Source: Tupaia tana (taxonomy: Eukaryota > Chordata > Mammalia > Scandentia > Tupaiidae). Taken from it: a stretch of DNA of 64,000 bases. The translations under genes and the position numbers were made by a program. Positions within the stretch are counted from its first letter, which is position 1. The number at the start of each line of letters is the position of its first letter. This document shows positions 22,256 to 34,900 of the stretch, piece after piece. Under the pieces are notes generated by a model. That model made no database searches. It had not been told where the DNA came from and saw only the letters and a list, made by a program, of their open reading frames with translations. Location of the stretch: positions 42,782,233 through 42,846,232 of the forward strand of contig JAKSZU010000004.1 in NCBI GenBank assembly GCA_026018925.1. The letters are read 5' to 3'.

Positions 22256-23925
22256 GTAGACTAATTGGATAAGTGTGATTTAGGACTTATTGCGAATCAA
22301 AAAGAAAGCAAGCATTTGTTGTATGCTAGTCTTCAGGTGGATTAATTTGCCATGAGTGCATAAAAGTTTTCCTTCCTAAGGAAGGCCATACAAAACAGTG
22401 AAGCACTTTCTCCTACGTGGGCAGGTACTTTGAGATATCCTAAGAGCAGCTTTCTCCTGTTTCTTCTCAAATATCAGTTATTCAATATATTAATCTGGAA
22501 TCTGGAATTTCCATGAAACAAGTGCCATGAAGGTATTATCTATGCTAAATATTTATTGGAGAATATTTTGGAGAGAAAATAGGGAAGGAACTGGGAAGCT
22601 TGGGAAAACCAGGAGTCTGCAATGCATTATTTTACCCCTGTAAAGGAGAATGGAAGTAGGAATTAAAGACAGTAGGAAGGCAGGAAGGAAAAAGGAGAAA
22701 AAGGCAGCATCTCAGGAAGGAAGGAAGGAAGATGAGAAGGAGAAAGGGAAGGAAGACAATGGACTGCAGTGCAATTCTAGCAATGTTTGGACAGCTTGAA
22801 AGGGAGTAGTGTTAGTTAAAAGTCTCTTTCCCATTAAATGCATTAGATGAAGTTTTGCATCTTCTAACATAGATCTGCCTTAGTATCCTCACTATCTTTT
22901 TCAGTCATTGGCTTGCAGCATCTTTTGAAAAATATATCCTTAGCTCAAGTGCAAGGATGATTTTAGGGCACTGCAGATTGAACCAGCAATCACTTATGCT
23001 TCTTGCAATAAAGAATTTGAGAGGTTTATTTCATGGTCATGACATTGAACCTGTCCCATATGTTAGAAGTCACCCCATTTTCTCTGCTTACTGGTAGTAG
23101 GTAAGAGCTTTAATTGCCAATATCCTTTGTGTTTTTGAGCAATCTATAGAAGATATTTTCAGTTCCATCTCAATGTTTTCCAAGTGTGTGTAATAAAACT
23201 AATCCCCTAGGGTTGTAACAACCAAAGAGAAAATATGTGTTAAGGACTTATCATTCATTAAGTGAATAATAGCTATTATTAAAATAAAAGTTATCATACC
23301 ATGTTGTACCATCTTTCTCCATTTACTCTTGCCTCTTGCATGCTTACCATTCAAAATTTTATTAGACCTCTGTAAAACACGCACGTTGCTGCCACAAATT
23401 TAGCTATAAGAAAACTAAAAATATTTTTCCTTCTCATATATCATTATGCCATATAATTAGGCAATTTAATTAAACTTTGTATAAAAATGGTTAATTATTA
23501 CTGTGAAAAAGATACTTTCTTATGAAAGTTATTACTGCTTTGGAAGGTATTTATAAAAATGTCTCTAATAATTGATTTTAAATCAGTATGAACAATGAAA
23601 GTGGAAAGTTTTCAGACAAATAATGAAAGTCTAGGATTCTGAATTTGGAATGTTTCATGAATGTCTTTAATTTCTCACTTTGCTTCAGCAAACAAACTAG
23701 AAATTATGATCCTATGTTCAGGTTGTATTTGTGAGACAGAACTTGAAGATTATCAGTGTATCTGTGCTCAAAAGTATTTTTTCCAATAATGAATGTATTT
23801 CTAATATGCTTTCTGATAAAATTAAGTGTAAGTGCATGTATGTGCTATATATACCATTTTTTTTTATGATTCTCTGCTTTTCCTGTCTTTTACCAACACT
23901 AACATCTTTATGATCTTGTATGAGA
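22256..23925. other. Unassigned sequence with purine-rich tract
   Basis: About 1.7 kb. At 22655-22765 one strand is almost all purine with (AAGG)n units, which could form a triplex-prone tract. No gene seen. Confidence 0.5.
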
Positions 23926-23929
23926 GGGC

Positions 23930-24060
23930 TTCTCTTCAGTTACATTAAGTTCCAGTATTGTCATTTAAAAAACAGGATTGAGAACACCTGCCAGCCTCAG
24001 GTGATCGCTGTAGGATTAACTGATCACTAACCACTATATCTAGGGCAGAAAATATTCACA
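23930..24060 (+). mobile_element. MIR fragment
   Basis: 'cttcagttacattaagttcc', 'aaaacaggattgagaacacc', 'gatcgctgtaggattaact' match the central and 3' MIR blocks. Confidence 0.55.
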
Positions 24061-24064
24061 GCAA

Positions 24065-24910
24065 CTTAAGAGTTATTAAATCTGTCTCTAATTCTTCCAT
24101 TACCATTCCATTTGATTTCTTTTCATTCTTCCATGTCGCTTTACCCCATCATTCCTTTCATCTTTTTTGATTCGTCATATACTGTTTTCACCAGAAACAC
24201 TAATTTCAGAAGTTTAGTTTCTACCCTTATTTAGTTTCCTTCCAGAATGGTCACAATTACAATCACAACTAAGAACTGAGTGGGTTAAATCAGAAATGTG
24301 GTTTTTCATTTAAATTAAATAGCACATAAAAGCATAGTTACTCATTAATTTCCTAATGATGATTCAGAAACCAAATAAAGACTTTCTGGTGTTTCTTAAT
24401 GGATTTATGGGAGGAGGGCATAGAACACCAAGTAATTTTATTCTTCTTTTCCTTTTAAAGTTACAGAGTTGTCAAGAAACAACTTATCTCTACAAATTTA
24501 TTTTGTAGTCTGAAGTATTGTTTTTGAAAAAGCATTTATACTTAATAACAAGTTGAACTTATGGAAAAATCAACATTTAGAGCACATTTGTGGTGCATTT
24601 CATTACTTAGGTTTTAAAAAAGAATTAGGCTATTAATAATCTCATGAGATGCAAACGGGTGGAGGTGGGTAGGGAGGAGTTGACCTTTAACAAATTCAGC
24701 TTAATCAGTATTAAAGGATTTTGTAAGTATCTTGTTAGAATTGAGGCATCTAGAAAGAACTTGAATATATGGGTCAAATGCAAAAAAGTTAGATTATTTT
24801 TTCCATAGCCACATAACTAAATTTTATTTTGTCACACAATGCTTTGAATATCATCAAAGATCATATTTCTAGTGCACACAAAAGAAACCTTTGCTGAAAC
24901 CTGTTAAAAT
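24065..24910. other. Unassigned sequence
   Basis: Nothing supported. Confidence 0.5.
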
Positions 24911-24921
24911 TCATTATGCTA

Positions 24922-25195
24922 GGGACCAGCAGTTAGAGTAATGGCTATGTCACTGGACTTCCATGTAGTCGACCATGGTTTGCGTCCTGGACCCGGTGGC
25001 TTAAAACTCATGCCGGGCACATGTGCGTGTGTGCCCAAGATCCTGAGAGGAGAACGAAGGAGAAGGGATTGTGGTGTGGCAATCCCCCCTGGGGAGTGAT
25101 TTCTGACTTTCTGTCTCTCTGTCTCTCTCTGCCTGTCTGTCTCTCTGTCTGTCTGGCGAGCACACGCACCCTATAGCAAAAACCTCTCAAAAAAA
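24922..25195 (+). mobile_element. Family A SINE with target duplication
   Basis: Perfect 11-bp repeat tcattatgcta at 24911-24921 and 25196-25206. Head 'gggaccagcagttagagtaa'; long CT/GT-rich 3' part; ends 'ctatagcaaaaacctctc'. Several CpG sites are already TG or CA. Confidence 0.93.
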
Positions 25196-25206
25196 TCATT
25201 ATGCTA

Positions 25207-27813
25207 AATATTTCAATATCCTATATTATGACTACACCATGAATTTTATACATTATTAAAATATATGTGTCTGACTCACTTGATTACATTAAAAACACTT
25301 CTTCTGGTGGTGAATTTAGTGCTTTTGAGAAGAAATTCCTGAACAATGATATTATCCAATGACATGAGAGGCCATCAGTTTTAACTTCCAATGTGTTGAG
25401 TTTATATTGCACTGTGCCATTAAAAAGTGATTTTCTTTCTGTGATTCTGTGCCTCCTAATAGGTAGGTATTGGGATGTTTTTCTACCTGGTAATATTCTC
25501 AGCCAATATTTGTCAGTCTTTCTCTGCACAATTACAGAAAAAAATAGAAAGTATTATAAAGGAAGGGAATACAACATAGCAGACCACTGAGAATATAAAT
25601 ATGCTTCCTACAGAAGGGTTAATATTTTAACTTTTCTATACTTCTTCGCTCACTTTAGATACTTTTCTCACTTGGTGAAATTTCTTAACAATGACCATAT
25701 AAATAGTTTATTGTCCTATGAGCAGGATTGCTTTATGAAAGGCACTTAATATCTCTTTGTGTGACAGGGAAGTAGAATGCAAGAAAAATAATTTAAATAT
25801 AGGATTTCATTGATTTGAAATTTTATTTTCTGTTTTGAAAAATGTATTGGATAGAAGGATGTTTAGATGAGTGGAAGGGAAAATAAGTCAACTTGGCTAT
25901 GTCTTTCAGAACTTTTATGTTTTTGTAATTTTAAATACTGATCCCTCAGATCCTTAGGCCACAGAAAAAGAAATACTTATGCTTATAATCAAGGCCAATG
26001 TTAGTAACTATAGAAAATTTTTCAGTCTTAAATGTCTCTGAATAGATGATGCAATAGCTTAGTTTAGATGTTCCAAAGAAAATGAATAGTAGCCAAGATA
26101 GCAATATGACAAAATCCGTTGAAAGACCCTTAATATAGTAGATTTTTGTCAAATAGAATTTGAATATGAGAAATCAAAGGAAACCCATTAAAATATTCCT
26201 CTATCCTGATGACTTAGCTTAGACTAGAATGTAAATGGTAATAAAATAGTTATTCAGTTATTGAAGAAAATTCTTATTTTCATAAAATGAATGATTACAA
26301 AATATATTAGTCAAATTGTCTTCCTAATATAATTGCCCAATAGTGAAAAAAAATTAGACATTGATATATAAAAGTCCTTTAACACTTCTTTAAATACAAC
26401 TAACTCTTCACTAAAAGTAATTCTGTCAAAAATACAAGATTGTTTATTATTATTGTTCCTTTCATCAGAATAATATTTAATAAAAACTGTGGCCTTTGAA
26501 GATATTTAAAATCACTTTTGTTATTCAAAGTATAAGATAGTGGGTAATCTATACTACTATTACAAATAACTTGTAATGACTCAAAAAAATAGAAATGCAG
26601 TTGTCACAAATATGTCAGCCCATTGCCATTCTAGGTAGGTAGGGAGCAGAGCAGCTGTGGTGGGTATTGCATGAAGCCAGTAAAAGAGCCCCTGTAACTC
26701 AGATCTCAAACAGCTGACTTCAGGTTCGCTCTAGACCTCACTGTCCCACTCAGCCAGCAAGGAAAACAAGCATATAAGGAGACTTTTGATGGTTAGGCAA
26801 AAATATATGTGACGTGCATTACTTCTACCCACATTCTATCGACTGTATATCATTCAAATGGCAATTACAATCTTTGTGAGAAGCTATATATATATACACA
26901 CTTACATACATATATCTAGCTCAGTGTGCACAATCTTTGTGTGATACAGAGTCCTAGCTGTTGGGTCAGGATTTGGTTATCTCTTGTTTCAAGACATCAA
27001 AACTCAAAAGACAAATCATCTATGCCTTTAAACGTGATATAGAACGTGAATTGGGGAAAAAATGTTTATACAAAATGACAAAAGTAGAAAGATGGTAAAA
27101 CATTGAAATTATAAGGTGAACAAGTTGTATTTCTTACGGCAAGCATTATGATGAATCCTGCCCTGGCAATGAAGAAAATTCTTTGATCAGAACGTGAATA
27201 TTCTTTCAAGGAGAACCTCCTCATTTTCAGTAGCTCCCATTTTACCCTCTGAGTAGTTATTTCTTGCTTATTAGCCTCCATGGTCTTATCAGTATTTCGA
27301 ATATAATTTGTTAGTAGCTTTTATCCCCTACTTCCTGCTGATGCAACCTTGAATGTCCATGGTTTATTTATGACTGAAACAATGAAATACGTTTTTTAAT
27401 GTTGTATTTCTTGTTTCTTTGACTATATACTTTCATTTGGAATCATAATAGGCTACTGATCTATTTGTTAGTTGTCAGTTTCAGGTACCAAGTATACCTT
27501 ACCATCTCTTCTAGACACAGGGTTTAAGACTTTTAAAAATTGTTTCTTGACCCTGTACTTTCTTGCCTTTACAACTTAGTGATGAACACCATTAAATCGT
27601 TTAAAGAAAAAATAGTCTTAAGTGGGATGGTAAACCCTTTATCTGATATTTGCCACAGATCTAAATGAGACTTAATGTAGTCTTAATGGGACTTTGTTGC
27701 TTAAAGCTTTTTTTTGGCTTTATCTTCTACCCTTTAGGGTCCAGAATCAGTTGTTTTCTCCAATCTTTTGAGAGGCTTATTCTTTGCTTTGCCAATTAAC
27801 CAGTGTTATCCTG
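25207..27813. other. Unassigned sequence, longest repeat-poor stretch of the left half
   Basis: About 2.6 kb with no repeat I recognise and no convincing exon. A short (TA)n/(CA)n patch lies near 26885-26910. The frames at 25393-25590 and 27066-27281 are short and featureless. Confidence 0.5.
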
Positions 27814-27824
27814 AGTTCTTATCT

Positions 27825-27829
<5 letters not shown>

Positions 27830-27856
<27 letters not shown>

Positions 27857-28110
27857 GAGAGGTTTTTTGCTATAGGGCACGTGCGCTTGCCAGACAGAGA
27901 GAGAGAGACATAGAGACAGAAAGCGAGAAATCACCCCCCAGGGGGGATGGTCACGCCGCAATCCCTTCTCCTCCATTCTCCTCTCGGGATCTTGGGCACG
28001 CACGCACACGCACCCGGCGTGAGTTGTAAGCCACCGGGTCCGAGACGCGAACCGCGGTCGACTATGTGGGAGTCCAACGACATAGCCATTACGCTAACTG
28101 CTGGTTCCCA
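27830..28110 (-). mobile_element. Family A SINE, very young
   Basis: Perfect 16-bp repeat agttcttatctgtttt at 27814-27829 and 28111-28126. Shares 'gacgcgaaccgcggtcgac' and 'gagttgtaagcc' with the copy at 21000. Nearly unbroken poly-T next to 'ggagaggttttttgctatag'. Confidence 0.96.
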
Positions 28111-29298
28111 AGTTCTTATCTGTTTTATAATACCTTTCCAAAAGCAACAGAGTATCCATACTTACAAATAACTGTCTTTTTGATAATCATTTTTACTAGA
28201 GTTGTAGGTATATGGATTCACTTCCATGTTTTTTACAAGTGACAGTTTCACAAAATATTTTACCATCGCGTAAGATGGATCTCCAGATTTTTAGCCTAAA
28301 ATTTCTTTTCTCTTCCTGGCTACTTTCTAATTATTAAGGCAAGACCACACATCTTATATTTTTTTTATATCAGCATTGTACTTTGCCCCATCAAAATATG
28401 CCCCAAATAAAACAGTGGTATGTTTCTCACTTAGCACTCATGGGGTACAACAAATGCATTTTAGCAGAAATTTTAAACCTGCAAAAACCTATATTACAAA
28501 GGAAGACAGACCTCAATTCAAAAGTGAAAACTTCTACATCAATAAAGTAGGAAAAGAGAAAAAGGGAAAAGAGTCTAAGAAGGTAATAAAGATTTGTGTA
28601 GAAATATATAAAATAGATAATAAGCCAAAGAATATTGTTTTTTTCTAGACAATCAATAGGATTGGCAAACCTTTAGCTAGACTGATCAAGAAAAAAGAGA
28701 AAAGACTTATACCACTGCACTAACATTAAGAGAGAAAGAAGAGACATTGCTACTGAATTTAAACAAGTAAAAAAGAAAATAAGATAGAACAGAAGATTCC
28801 ATGCTAACAAATTAAATAACCTAGGTGTAATAGGCAAATTTCTAGGAGGACATAAATGACTAAACCTGACTCTAAAATAAATAAAAAAATTGAATAGACC
28901 TGTAGCAAAAGTAGAAATTAATTAGTAATAAAAGAAAACAAAATAAAACAAAAAAAGCATCAGTTACAGATTGCTTCATTAATGAATTCCATCACACATT
29001 TAGGATAGAATTAATTGGAATTCTTTCATTTTTTCCCTCCAAATAAGAGACTTTTTAATTTCCTAAGTAAGTCTATGAATTTCTATCTATCATTAATTTT
29101 CATGTGCTGATACAAAATCTAGACAAAGAAAACATCATGAGAAAACAATAGACCAATATCTCTTACGAAGATAGATGCCAGTCCTCAACAAATGACCATG
29201 AAATGTATTCTGTAACATCTACAAAGAATTGTTTGCTACACTGAAGTGGAGTTCATCCTAATAATGCAAGAGTGATTGACCATATAAAAATCATCCTG

Positions 29299-29560
29299 TG
29301 GGGTAGCAGGTGGCAAGATGGTTAAGGTCTGTATCCAGCATGGCTGACTCTGGATTGTGTCCTGATCCGGCAGCTTGAAAAATACGCTGGGCATGTGTGT
29401 GTGTCCAAATCCCGAGAGGAGAATGGAGAAGGGATTGTGATGAGTCCTTCTCCCCCGAGAGGTGATATCTCACTTCCTCTCTCTCTCCCTGTCTCACTCT
29501 CTTACCTCTGAAGTGCATGTACCCTATGACAAAAAATCTAAAAAAGAAAAAAAGAAAAAT
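29299..29560 (+). mobile_element. Family A SINE inside L1
   Basis: Head 'ggggtagcaggtggcaagat', body 'cccgagaggagaatggagaa', end 'accctatgacaaaaaatc' plus A-rich tail. Flanked by aaatcatc on both sides. Confidence 0.88.
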
Positions 29561-30130
29561 GAAATCATCGTCTAACACACCATATTAGCAGAATAACAAA
29601 ACAAAAATTTTTGTTCCTTTGAAATGACATGATCATTTCAACAGATACAGAAAAATCATTTGACAAAATGAAAGACAATTTTATTATAAAAACACTCAAC
29701 TTGCTAAGACTAACAATTTACATTCTCAACTTGATAGGAACCATCTACAAAAAAAAAAAAAAAAAGAAGAAAGATACAGCTAGCTTCATACATGATGGTG
29801 AAAGGCTGAATGGTTTCCTCTGATAACAGAAATAAAACAGAAGTCTGTTTGTCCCACTTTTATTTCCATAGTGTATGGAGACTCCATTCATTCTAATAAG
29901 GCAAAATTAAAATAAAATGCTTCAAAATTTGACCAGATGACATGGTCTTATGTATGAATATACAAAATCCAAAGAAACATGCACATACATACGCAAAACT
30001 CAAATGAGTTTGACAAGGCTGCATTATATAAGTCCAGAGTTCAAAAATCAATTGTATTACCATATACTATCAATGAATAATTCCAAATGAAATTAAGAAA
30101 ACAATTTTATTAATAATAGTATTAAAAAAT

Positions 30131-30387
30131 GGTGCTGACAGGTGGCATAGTGGTTAAGGTGCTGGACTTCCACGTGGTTGACTGTGGTTAGCATCTCAGA
30201 CCTAGAAACTTAAACTCACTCTGGGTACATGTGTGTGTACCCAAAATTCCAAGAGAAGAATGGAGGAGAAGGGATTGTGATGTGGCAACACCCCAGGGGG
30301 AATGATTTCTTACTTTTTGTCACTCTGTGTCTCTCTGTCTGGTGAGCACACACACCCTATAGCAAAATCTCTCTCAAAAAACTTTCA
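30131..30387 (+). mobile_element. Family A SINE inside L1
   Basis: Head 'ggtgctgacaggtggcatag', body 'agaagaatggaggagaagg', end 'accctatagcaaaatctctc' and A-run. L1 sequence resumes after it. Confidence 0.88.
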
Positions 30388-30547
30388 TTAAAAAAAAAAA
30401 TCTTCAGAAATAAATTTAACCAATAAGTGAAGTATAAAATTTGTATACTGAACCTCTAAAACATCACTGGAAAAAATAAGGAAGTTCTAAATAAATAGAA
30501 GGACATCATGTACATGACTTTGAAGACTTGTAAAATGATGATACTTA

Positions 30548-30722
30548 GGCCAGCTGGTCCCAAGGTGTTTAAGGGATGGATCTCACGAGGCAGATCCCAC
30601 AGTGTGAGTCCCAAACTTGGTGGCTTGAGGAACATACCAGGCATGTATACAAGTCCGTGCAAAATCCCAAAATGAGAGATGGCAGAGGAGGGATTGGTTC
30701 TTGATGTAGGCACACACCGACC
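30548..30722 (+). mobile_element. Family A SINE lacking its 3' part
   Basis: Head and first half of the body are present ('ggccagctggtcccaaggtg', 'ggcagaggagggattggt'), but the CT-rich part and tail are missing, so it was cut after insertion. Confidence 0.7.
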
Positions 30723-31523
30723 AGTTACTCAACCCAAAGTCTGTTTTTTGTCCAATACAACGTAGACATTTATGGACTCCAGTTCTCAATGTTGGCCTCA
30801 CTGAACACATTCCTTCCACTACTTATGAAATCTGGTCTCTCAAGACGGAGTTTTGTTGAACACTGAGCAACAGGAGCTAGTTCTTTTCCTCTGGCCTAAG
30901 TGTATCCCTGACTCTTCTGGAATCAATATTATATTCTTGTACTGTCTGACTTAATCATTTGATGTTTGTGGTCTACCTCTAGCAGGCATTTGGATTTTGA
31001 TTCCTTCTAAAATCATGTTTAAATAAAAAGACTTACCAAATTTATGAATAAAACATTACCTGAATTTATGTCAGAAAACTACTCATCCTAGGTATTATGT
31101 TTCTTTCAAATTTTTGTCTTCTACAATCATGTAGGAAAGTGTTCTTATATTTAATAAATACTTTACTAGAAAAAAATCTCTTAACCAAAAGATAAAAACT
31201 CATAATGTTCTAGTTATTTAGTAATATAATTTGTTTAGATAATTTTATTAAACATCATTTTCCACTTAGTCCTTTTATTGGTAATATGAATGTATGATAA
31301 ATTGTTCAACTATTTTAGAAATTTATAAGTGTACTTCTGTAAATTATCTCCTTTAAAAATTCTTTGAATACGCCAATGTAATACTTCTAATAGAAAGCAC
31401 CACAGAGATTGAATTTTCTGTTATTTCTCTTAATCAGAGATTATTTAGTTTTCTTAGCAACTAAATAATGAGCCAAGTGATGAACCATATAATGAAACCA
31501 CGTGCACACACACTCACGCACAC

Positions 31524-31525
<2 letters not shown>
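30723..31525. other. Unassigned sequence
   Basis: About 800 bp after the truncated SINE with no repeat or gene that I recognise. Confidence 0.5.

Positions 31526-31561
<36 letters not shown>
31526..31561. repeat. (TA)n microsatellite
   Basis: About 18 ta units; GT/CA-rich tracts on both sides. Confidence 0.95.
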
Positions 31562-31568
<7 letters not shown>

Positions 31569-31626
31569 CATACACAGGCAGACACACACATGCATATGTG
31601 TTTGGAAACATTTCTAAATAAACGTG

Positions 31627-31657
<31 letters not shown>
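31627..31657. repeat. (TG)n microsatellite
   Basis: About 15 tg units. Confidence 0.95.
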
Positions 31658-31749
31658 CTGCCTGAGTATGTGTGTATAAAATGGATCATTGATTAGTTCC
31701 TAAATAGAAAACAACTTTCATTAAGAGAGACTTTTATGTGATTAATATA

Positions 31750-31761
31750 TATCTATCTATC

Positions 31762-31802
<41 letters not shown>
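31750..31802. repeat. (TCTA)n microsatellite
   Basis: About 13 tcta units, directly before a reverse SINE at 31812. Confidence 0.95.
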
Positions 31803-31811
31803 CTGTTCTTA

Positions 31812-32053
31812 CAGGCTTTTGCTTTAGGGCACATGTGCTCACCAGAGAAAGAGAGGAAATAGACACAGTGAGAGGGAAAGTGAGAAATCACCCCCTAGGG
31901 GAGATGGCCATGCCATAATACCTTCTCCTTCCAGGATCTTGAGCACACACACACACATATGACCAGTGTGATTTTCAAGCACTGAGTCCAGGACTTGAAC
32001 CACAGTAGGCTATGTTGGAGTCCAGTGACATAACCACTATGCCACCTGCTGGT
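31812..32053 (-). mobile_element. Family A SINE, old
   Basis: 'ggcttttgctttagggcaca', 'ccccctaggggagatggcca', 'gactatg'-type site now 'aggctatgttgg', head ending 'gccacctgctggtta'. Confidence 0.88.
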
Positions 32054-32059
32054 TATATT

Positions 32060-32308
32060 TTTTTTGAGAAAGAGATTTTTGCTATAGGGTGAATGCACTC
32101 ACCAGAGAGACAGAGAAAGACAGAAAGCGAGAAATCACCCTTAGGGAAATGCTACACCACAATCCATTTTGTTTCATTCTCCTCGCAGGATTTTGGGTAT
32201 TCATGCACACACACCTGGCATGAGTTTCAAGCTGCCAAGTCTAGGACTCAATCTGCTGTTGATCATGTGGGAGTCCAGCACCTTAACCACCACACCTGTT
32301 GCTGGCCC
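32060..32308 (-). mobile_element. Family A SINE, tandem to the previous copy
   Basis: Starts with its own poly-T and 'agatttttgctatagggtga' only a few bases after the previous head, so two reverse copies sit head to tail. Confidence 0.9.
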
Positions 32309-32309
32309 C

Positions 32310-33680
32310 TATATAATTAATATTGTTATTATTTATACTTATTATAAATTTACACAATTGATAATATCAAATATTATAGATCATTATGGAGTTGTTATTT
32401 GTCTTAGAATAAAGAAATATCCAAATTTGGAAACATTTCTAAATAAAGTTCAAGCTATAAAGCTATTCTCTTAATTGTTGAATGTTCTAAAGCAGGGTTA
32501 AAAATGTGTTAGTTTATAGACAATAACTATTTTGGTATTCTATTCCTTTCACATTCATTTTTCATGCTTTAGTAAAGTGAAATTTTCTAATCAGAGTAAA
32601 GTGGCATGGTGAAGGTGTAGATAATATATTTTGATGAAGCCTTTTAATGAATGTGGTTTTTATTAAGACACAATTCATTAAAAGAAGACTTGCATGGTTG
32701 TCTCACATTATTTTATTGATTTTTATTTCATGCATGATTCAAGGTGAGAATTATTTCTTACAAGAAGTACTCTCATTTCTAATCTTGAATTTGATAATGC
32801 AAACCTTTTTATTTGCATGGTTTGGAATATTTTGCATATATAAGCTTTGCATGCATAAGGGCATATATTATAACTTTGAAATATAGAATCAGATTGAGCA
32901 GAATATTAATATTAGACATTTAAGGGTTTCAGGATATACATTTTTTTCTGGTAACTTAATTTTTTTAAACAAAATTTAGTTTTCTGATGGAAATAACAGA
33001 TAAATTGTTTTAATTTAAAGATTTGAAGGTCTGAAAATGTCAGTATCATGTCATTAAGGGTGACAGTGCAAGGATTTAAGATGTAATAGAAGATGATCTT
33101 TATTGTCCCCCACAAGAAAATTTAAGAATTCCTTGACAGGCTCTACAGAGTATTTATTTCCATATTAGCAGACATGTTCAAAATAACAACATATGCAAAT
33201 GCACACAAACAAACTTCTATACTTGTAGCAAGGTACCCATACCTAAAACGTAAGATAGAGAATTATGGCAATTGTCTGGGTAATGCAACCTTAAGTAATG
33301 ACCTTAATTGTCTAGAGAATTGCCTCAATTTTCTACTTCACTTTATGTGTGAGAATACATCTCCAATAACAGCTTCAGACAGAAAGTTTGTTACTGAGTT
33401 TGCGATTTTTCCTAAGGTAGCACTGTGAAAATCTCACCTTATCAGATAAATCACAGAACATAAACCAATTACCTTTGGAATTGTCCTTTACCTCGACCAT
33501 TGTGTGCAAATGTGGACTGATTATTAATGGAAAAGACATACGCTTTGCCATACATGTTTGTAAAAGAATAATTTTATACAACATATTGATTTTTAACTAC
33601 CTAGTATTTTTCTCTCTTCTCTCTAGTTCACGAAATAATAGCCTTATTTATTTTTTCTCTATGGTTCTTTGAAGAGTTGA
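32310..33680. other. Unassigned sequence
   Basis: About 1.4 kb, no repeat recognised. The plus frame at 33174-33428 (84 codons) has no recognisable domain and lies in ordinary AT-rich context. Confidence 0.5.
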
Positions 33681-33683
33681 ATA

Positions 33684-33767
33684 TATTGGGCTATTAGAAA
33701 AGTCATGATGCATTTTTGCATGGAAAAACCTAGAAAACTATGTCATGACTTTCTCAATGACCTAATA
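33684..33767. mobile_element. Palindromic mariner-like MITE, family 1
   Basis: 84 bp. Left end 'tattgggctattagaaaagt' + catga; right end reading inward 'tattaggtcattgagaaagt' + catga. Best preserved copy; TA at both ends. Confidence 0.78.
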
Positions 33768-33788
33768 GACTATAAGAAATAACTTTAA

Positions 33789-34039
33789 CATTTTTTTTTC
33801 ATAGTTGCTATATGGCATGCATGCTCACTGAGAGATAGAGGGAGAGGGAGAAAGAAAGAAATCACTCCCCAAGAGAATCAGCACACTGCAACCCTTCTTT
33901 TCTATTCTCCTCTTAGGATTTTTGGCAGGTATACACATGTGCCCAGAGAATTTTTTTCAAGTTGTTGTGGTTGGGGATTGAATTTTACAGTCAAGCATGT
34001 GATATCTAGCCACCTTAACATCCACACTACCTGCTAGCC
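33789..34039 (-). mobile_element. Family A SINE, old
   Basis: Poly-T, 'gttgctatatggcatgcatg', 'ctccccaagagaatcagcac', diverged head ending 'ctacctgctagccc'. Confidence 0.85.
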
Positions 34040-34272
34040 CAAGAAAAACGTTTTAAAGATGAATATAAGAGTGAATGAAAACAATGCATATTTTAAAAAA
34101 GTAAAGTACTAAAACTATTAGGTTTCATTGATATTAATTAAATCATATTTCCAAACTTTGCTGATAAAAGTATGATAAAACTATAGCAGAAAGAATAAAT
34201 ATCTTTCCTGTAAAGATTTTAGGAATGAAAATAATGGCCACATACTCAACTAGAATGAACTGACTGGTAATC

Positions 34273-34530
34273 TTTTATTTAGAGAGATTTTTGCAGGAAG
34301 ACATGTGCACTCGCCAGAGACAGAGAGACAGAAAGCAAGAAATCACCACCCCCACCACCCCCAGAGGGAATGGCTATGCCACAATCCCTCCTTCTCCAGT
34401 CTCCTCTCAGGATTTTGGGCATGCACACACATGCAGCCAGCATGAGTTTTAAGCTGCTGGGTCTGGGACTTCAACAACAGTTGATTAAGTGGGAGTCCAG
34501 TAACATAACCATTACACCATCTGCCGGTCC
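34273..34530 (-). mobile_element. Family A SINE with target duplication
   Basis: 12-bp repeat tgactggtaatc at 34261-34272 and 34531-34542. Full body with 'gccacaatccctccttctcc'. Confidence 0.93.
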
Positions 34531-34625
34531 TGACTGGTAATCATTTTCAAAGCAGGTCATACTAATTATTTTATACCATGGAAACCATAAACTGCATATT
34601 CAAATATTTAGAAATAGTAATTAAT

Positions 34626-34884
34626 AGAGACCAATAGTTGGCGTAATGACTATGTCGCTGGACTCTCATGTAGTCGACCGCTGTTTGAATCCTGGACCCA
34701 GTGGCTTAAACTCATGCTGGGCATGTGTGCATGTGAGCCAAAGATCCTGAGAGGAGAATGGGGGAGAAGGAATTGCTGGGTGACCATCCTCCCTCGGGGG
34801 TGATTTCTCGCTTTCTGTCTCTCTCTGTCTTTCTGGCGAGTGCATGCACCCTATAGCAAAAACCTCTCAAAAAAGAAAAAAAAA
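34626..34884 (+). mobile_element. Family A SINE with target duplication
   Basis: Perfect 16-bp repeat agaaatagtaattaat at 34610-34625 and 34885-34900. Ends 'ccctatagcaaaaacctctc' and A-rich tail. Confidence 0.95.
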
Positions 34885-34900
34885 AGAAATAGTAATTAAT

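Larger units (their letters stand above)
28380..30547 (+). mobile_element. L1 ORF2 remnant (reverse transcriptase region), broken
   Basis: Block order follows mammalian L1 ORF2: 'ggcaaacctttagctagact', 'gctaacaaattaaataacct', 'cttcattaatgaattccatc', 'acaatagaccaatatctctt', 'aaaatcatttgacaaaatga', 'tttgaccagatgacatggtc' (the region of the RT active site), 'aatcaattgtattaccatat'. It is full of stops and frameshifts and cannot be functional. Three family A SINEs sit in it or at its end (29299, 30131, 30548). No 5' UTR or ORF1 is visible. Confidence 0.9.

Noticed and set aside
28376-28648. 90-codon Lys-rich plus-strand frame
   Set aside because: A-rich L1 sequence upstream of and inside the ORF2 remnant; no start context or conserved motif.
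31750-31802. Regular repeat array as a possible CRISPR
   Set aside because: It is a 4-bp microsatellite without spacers, in mammalian DNA.
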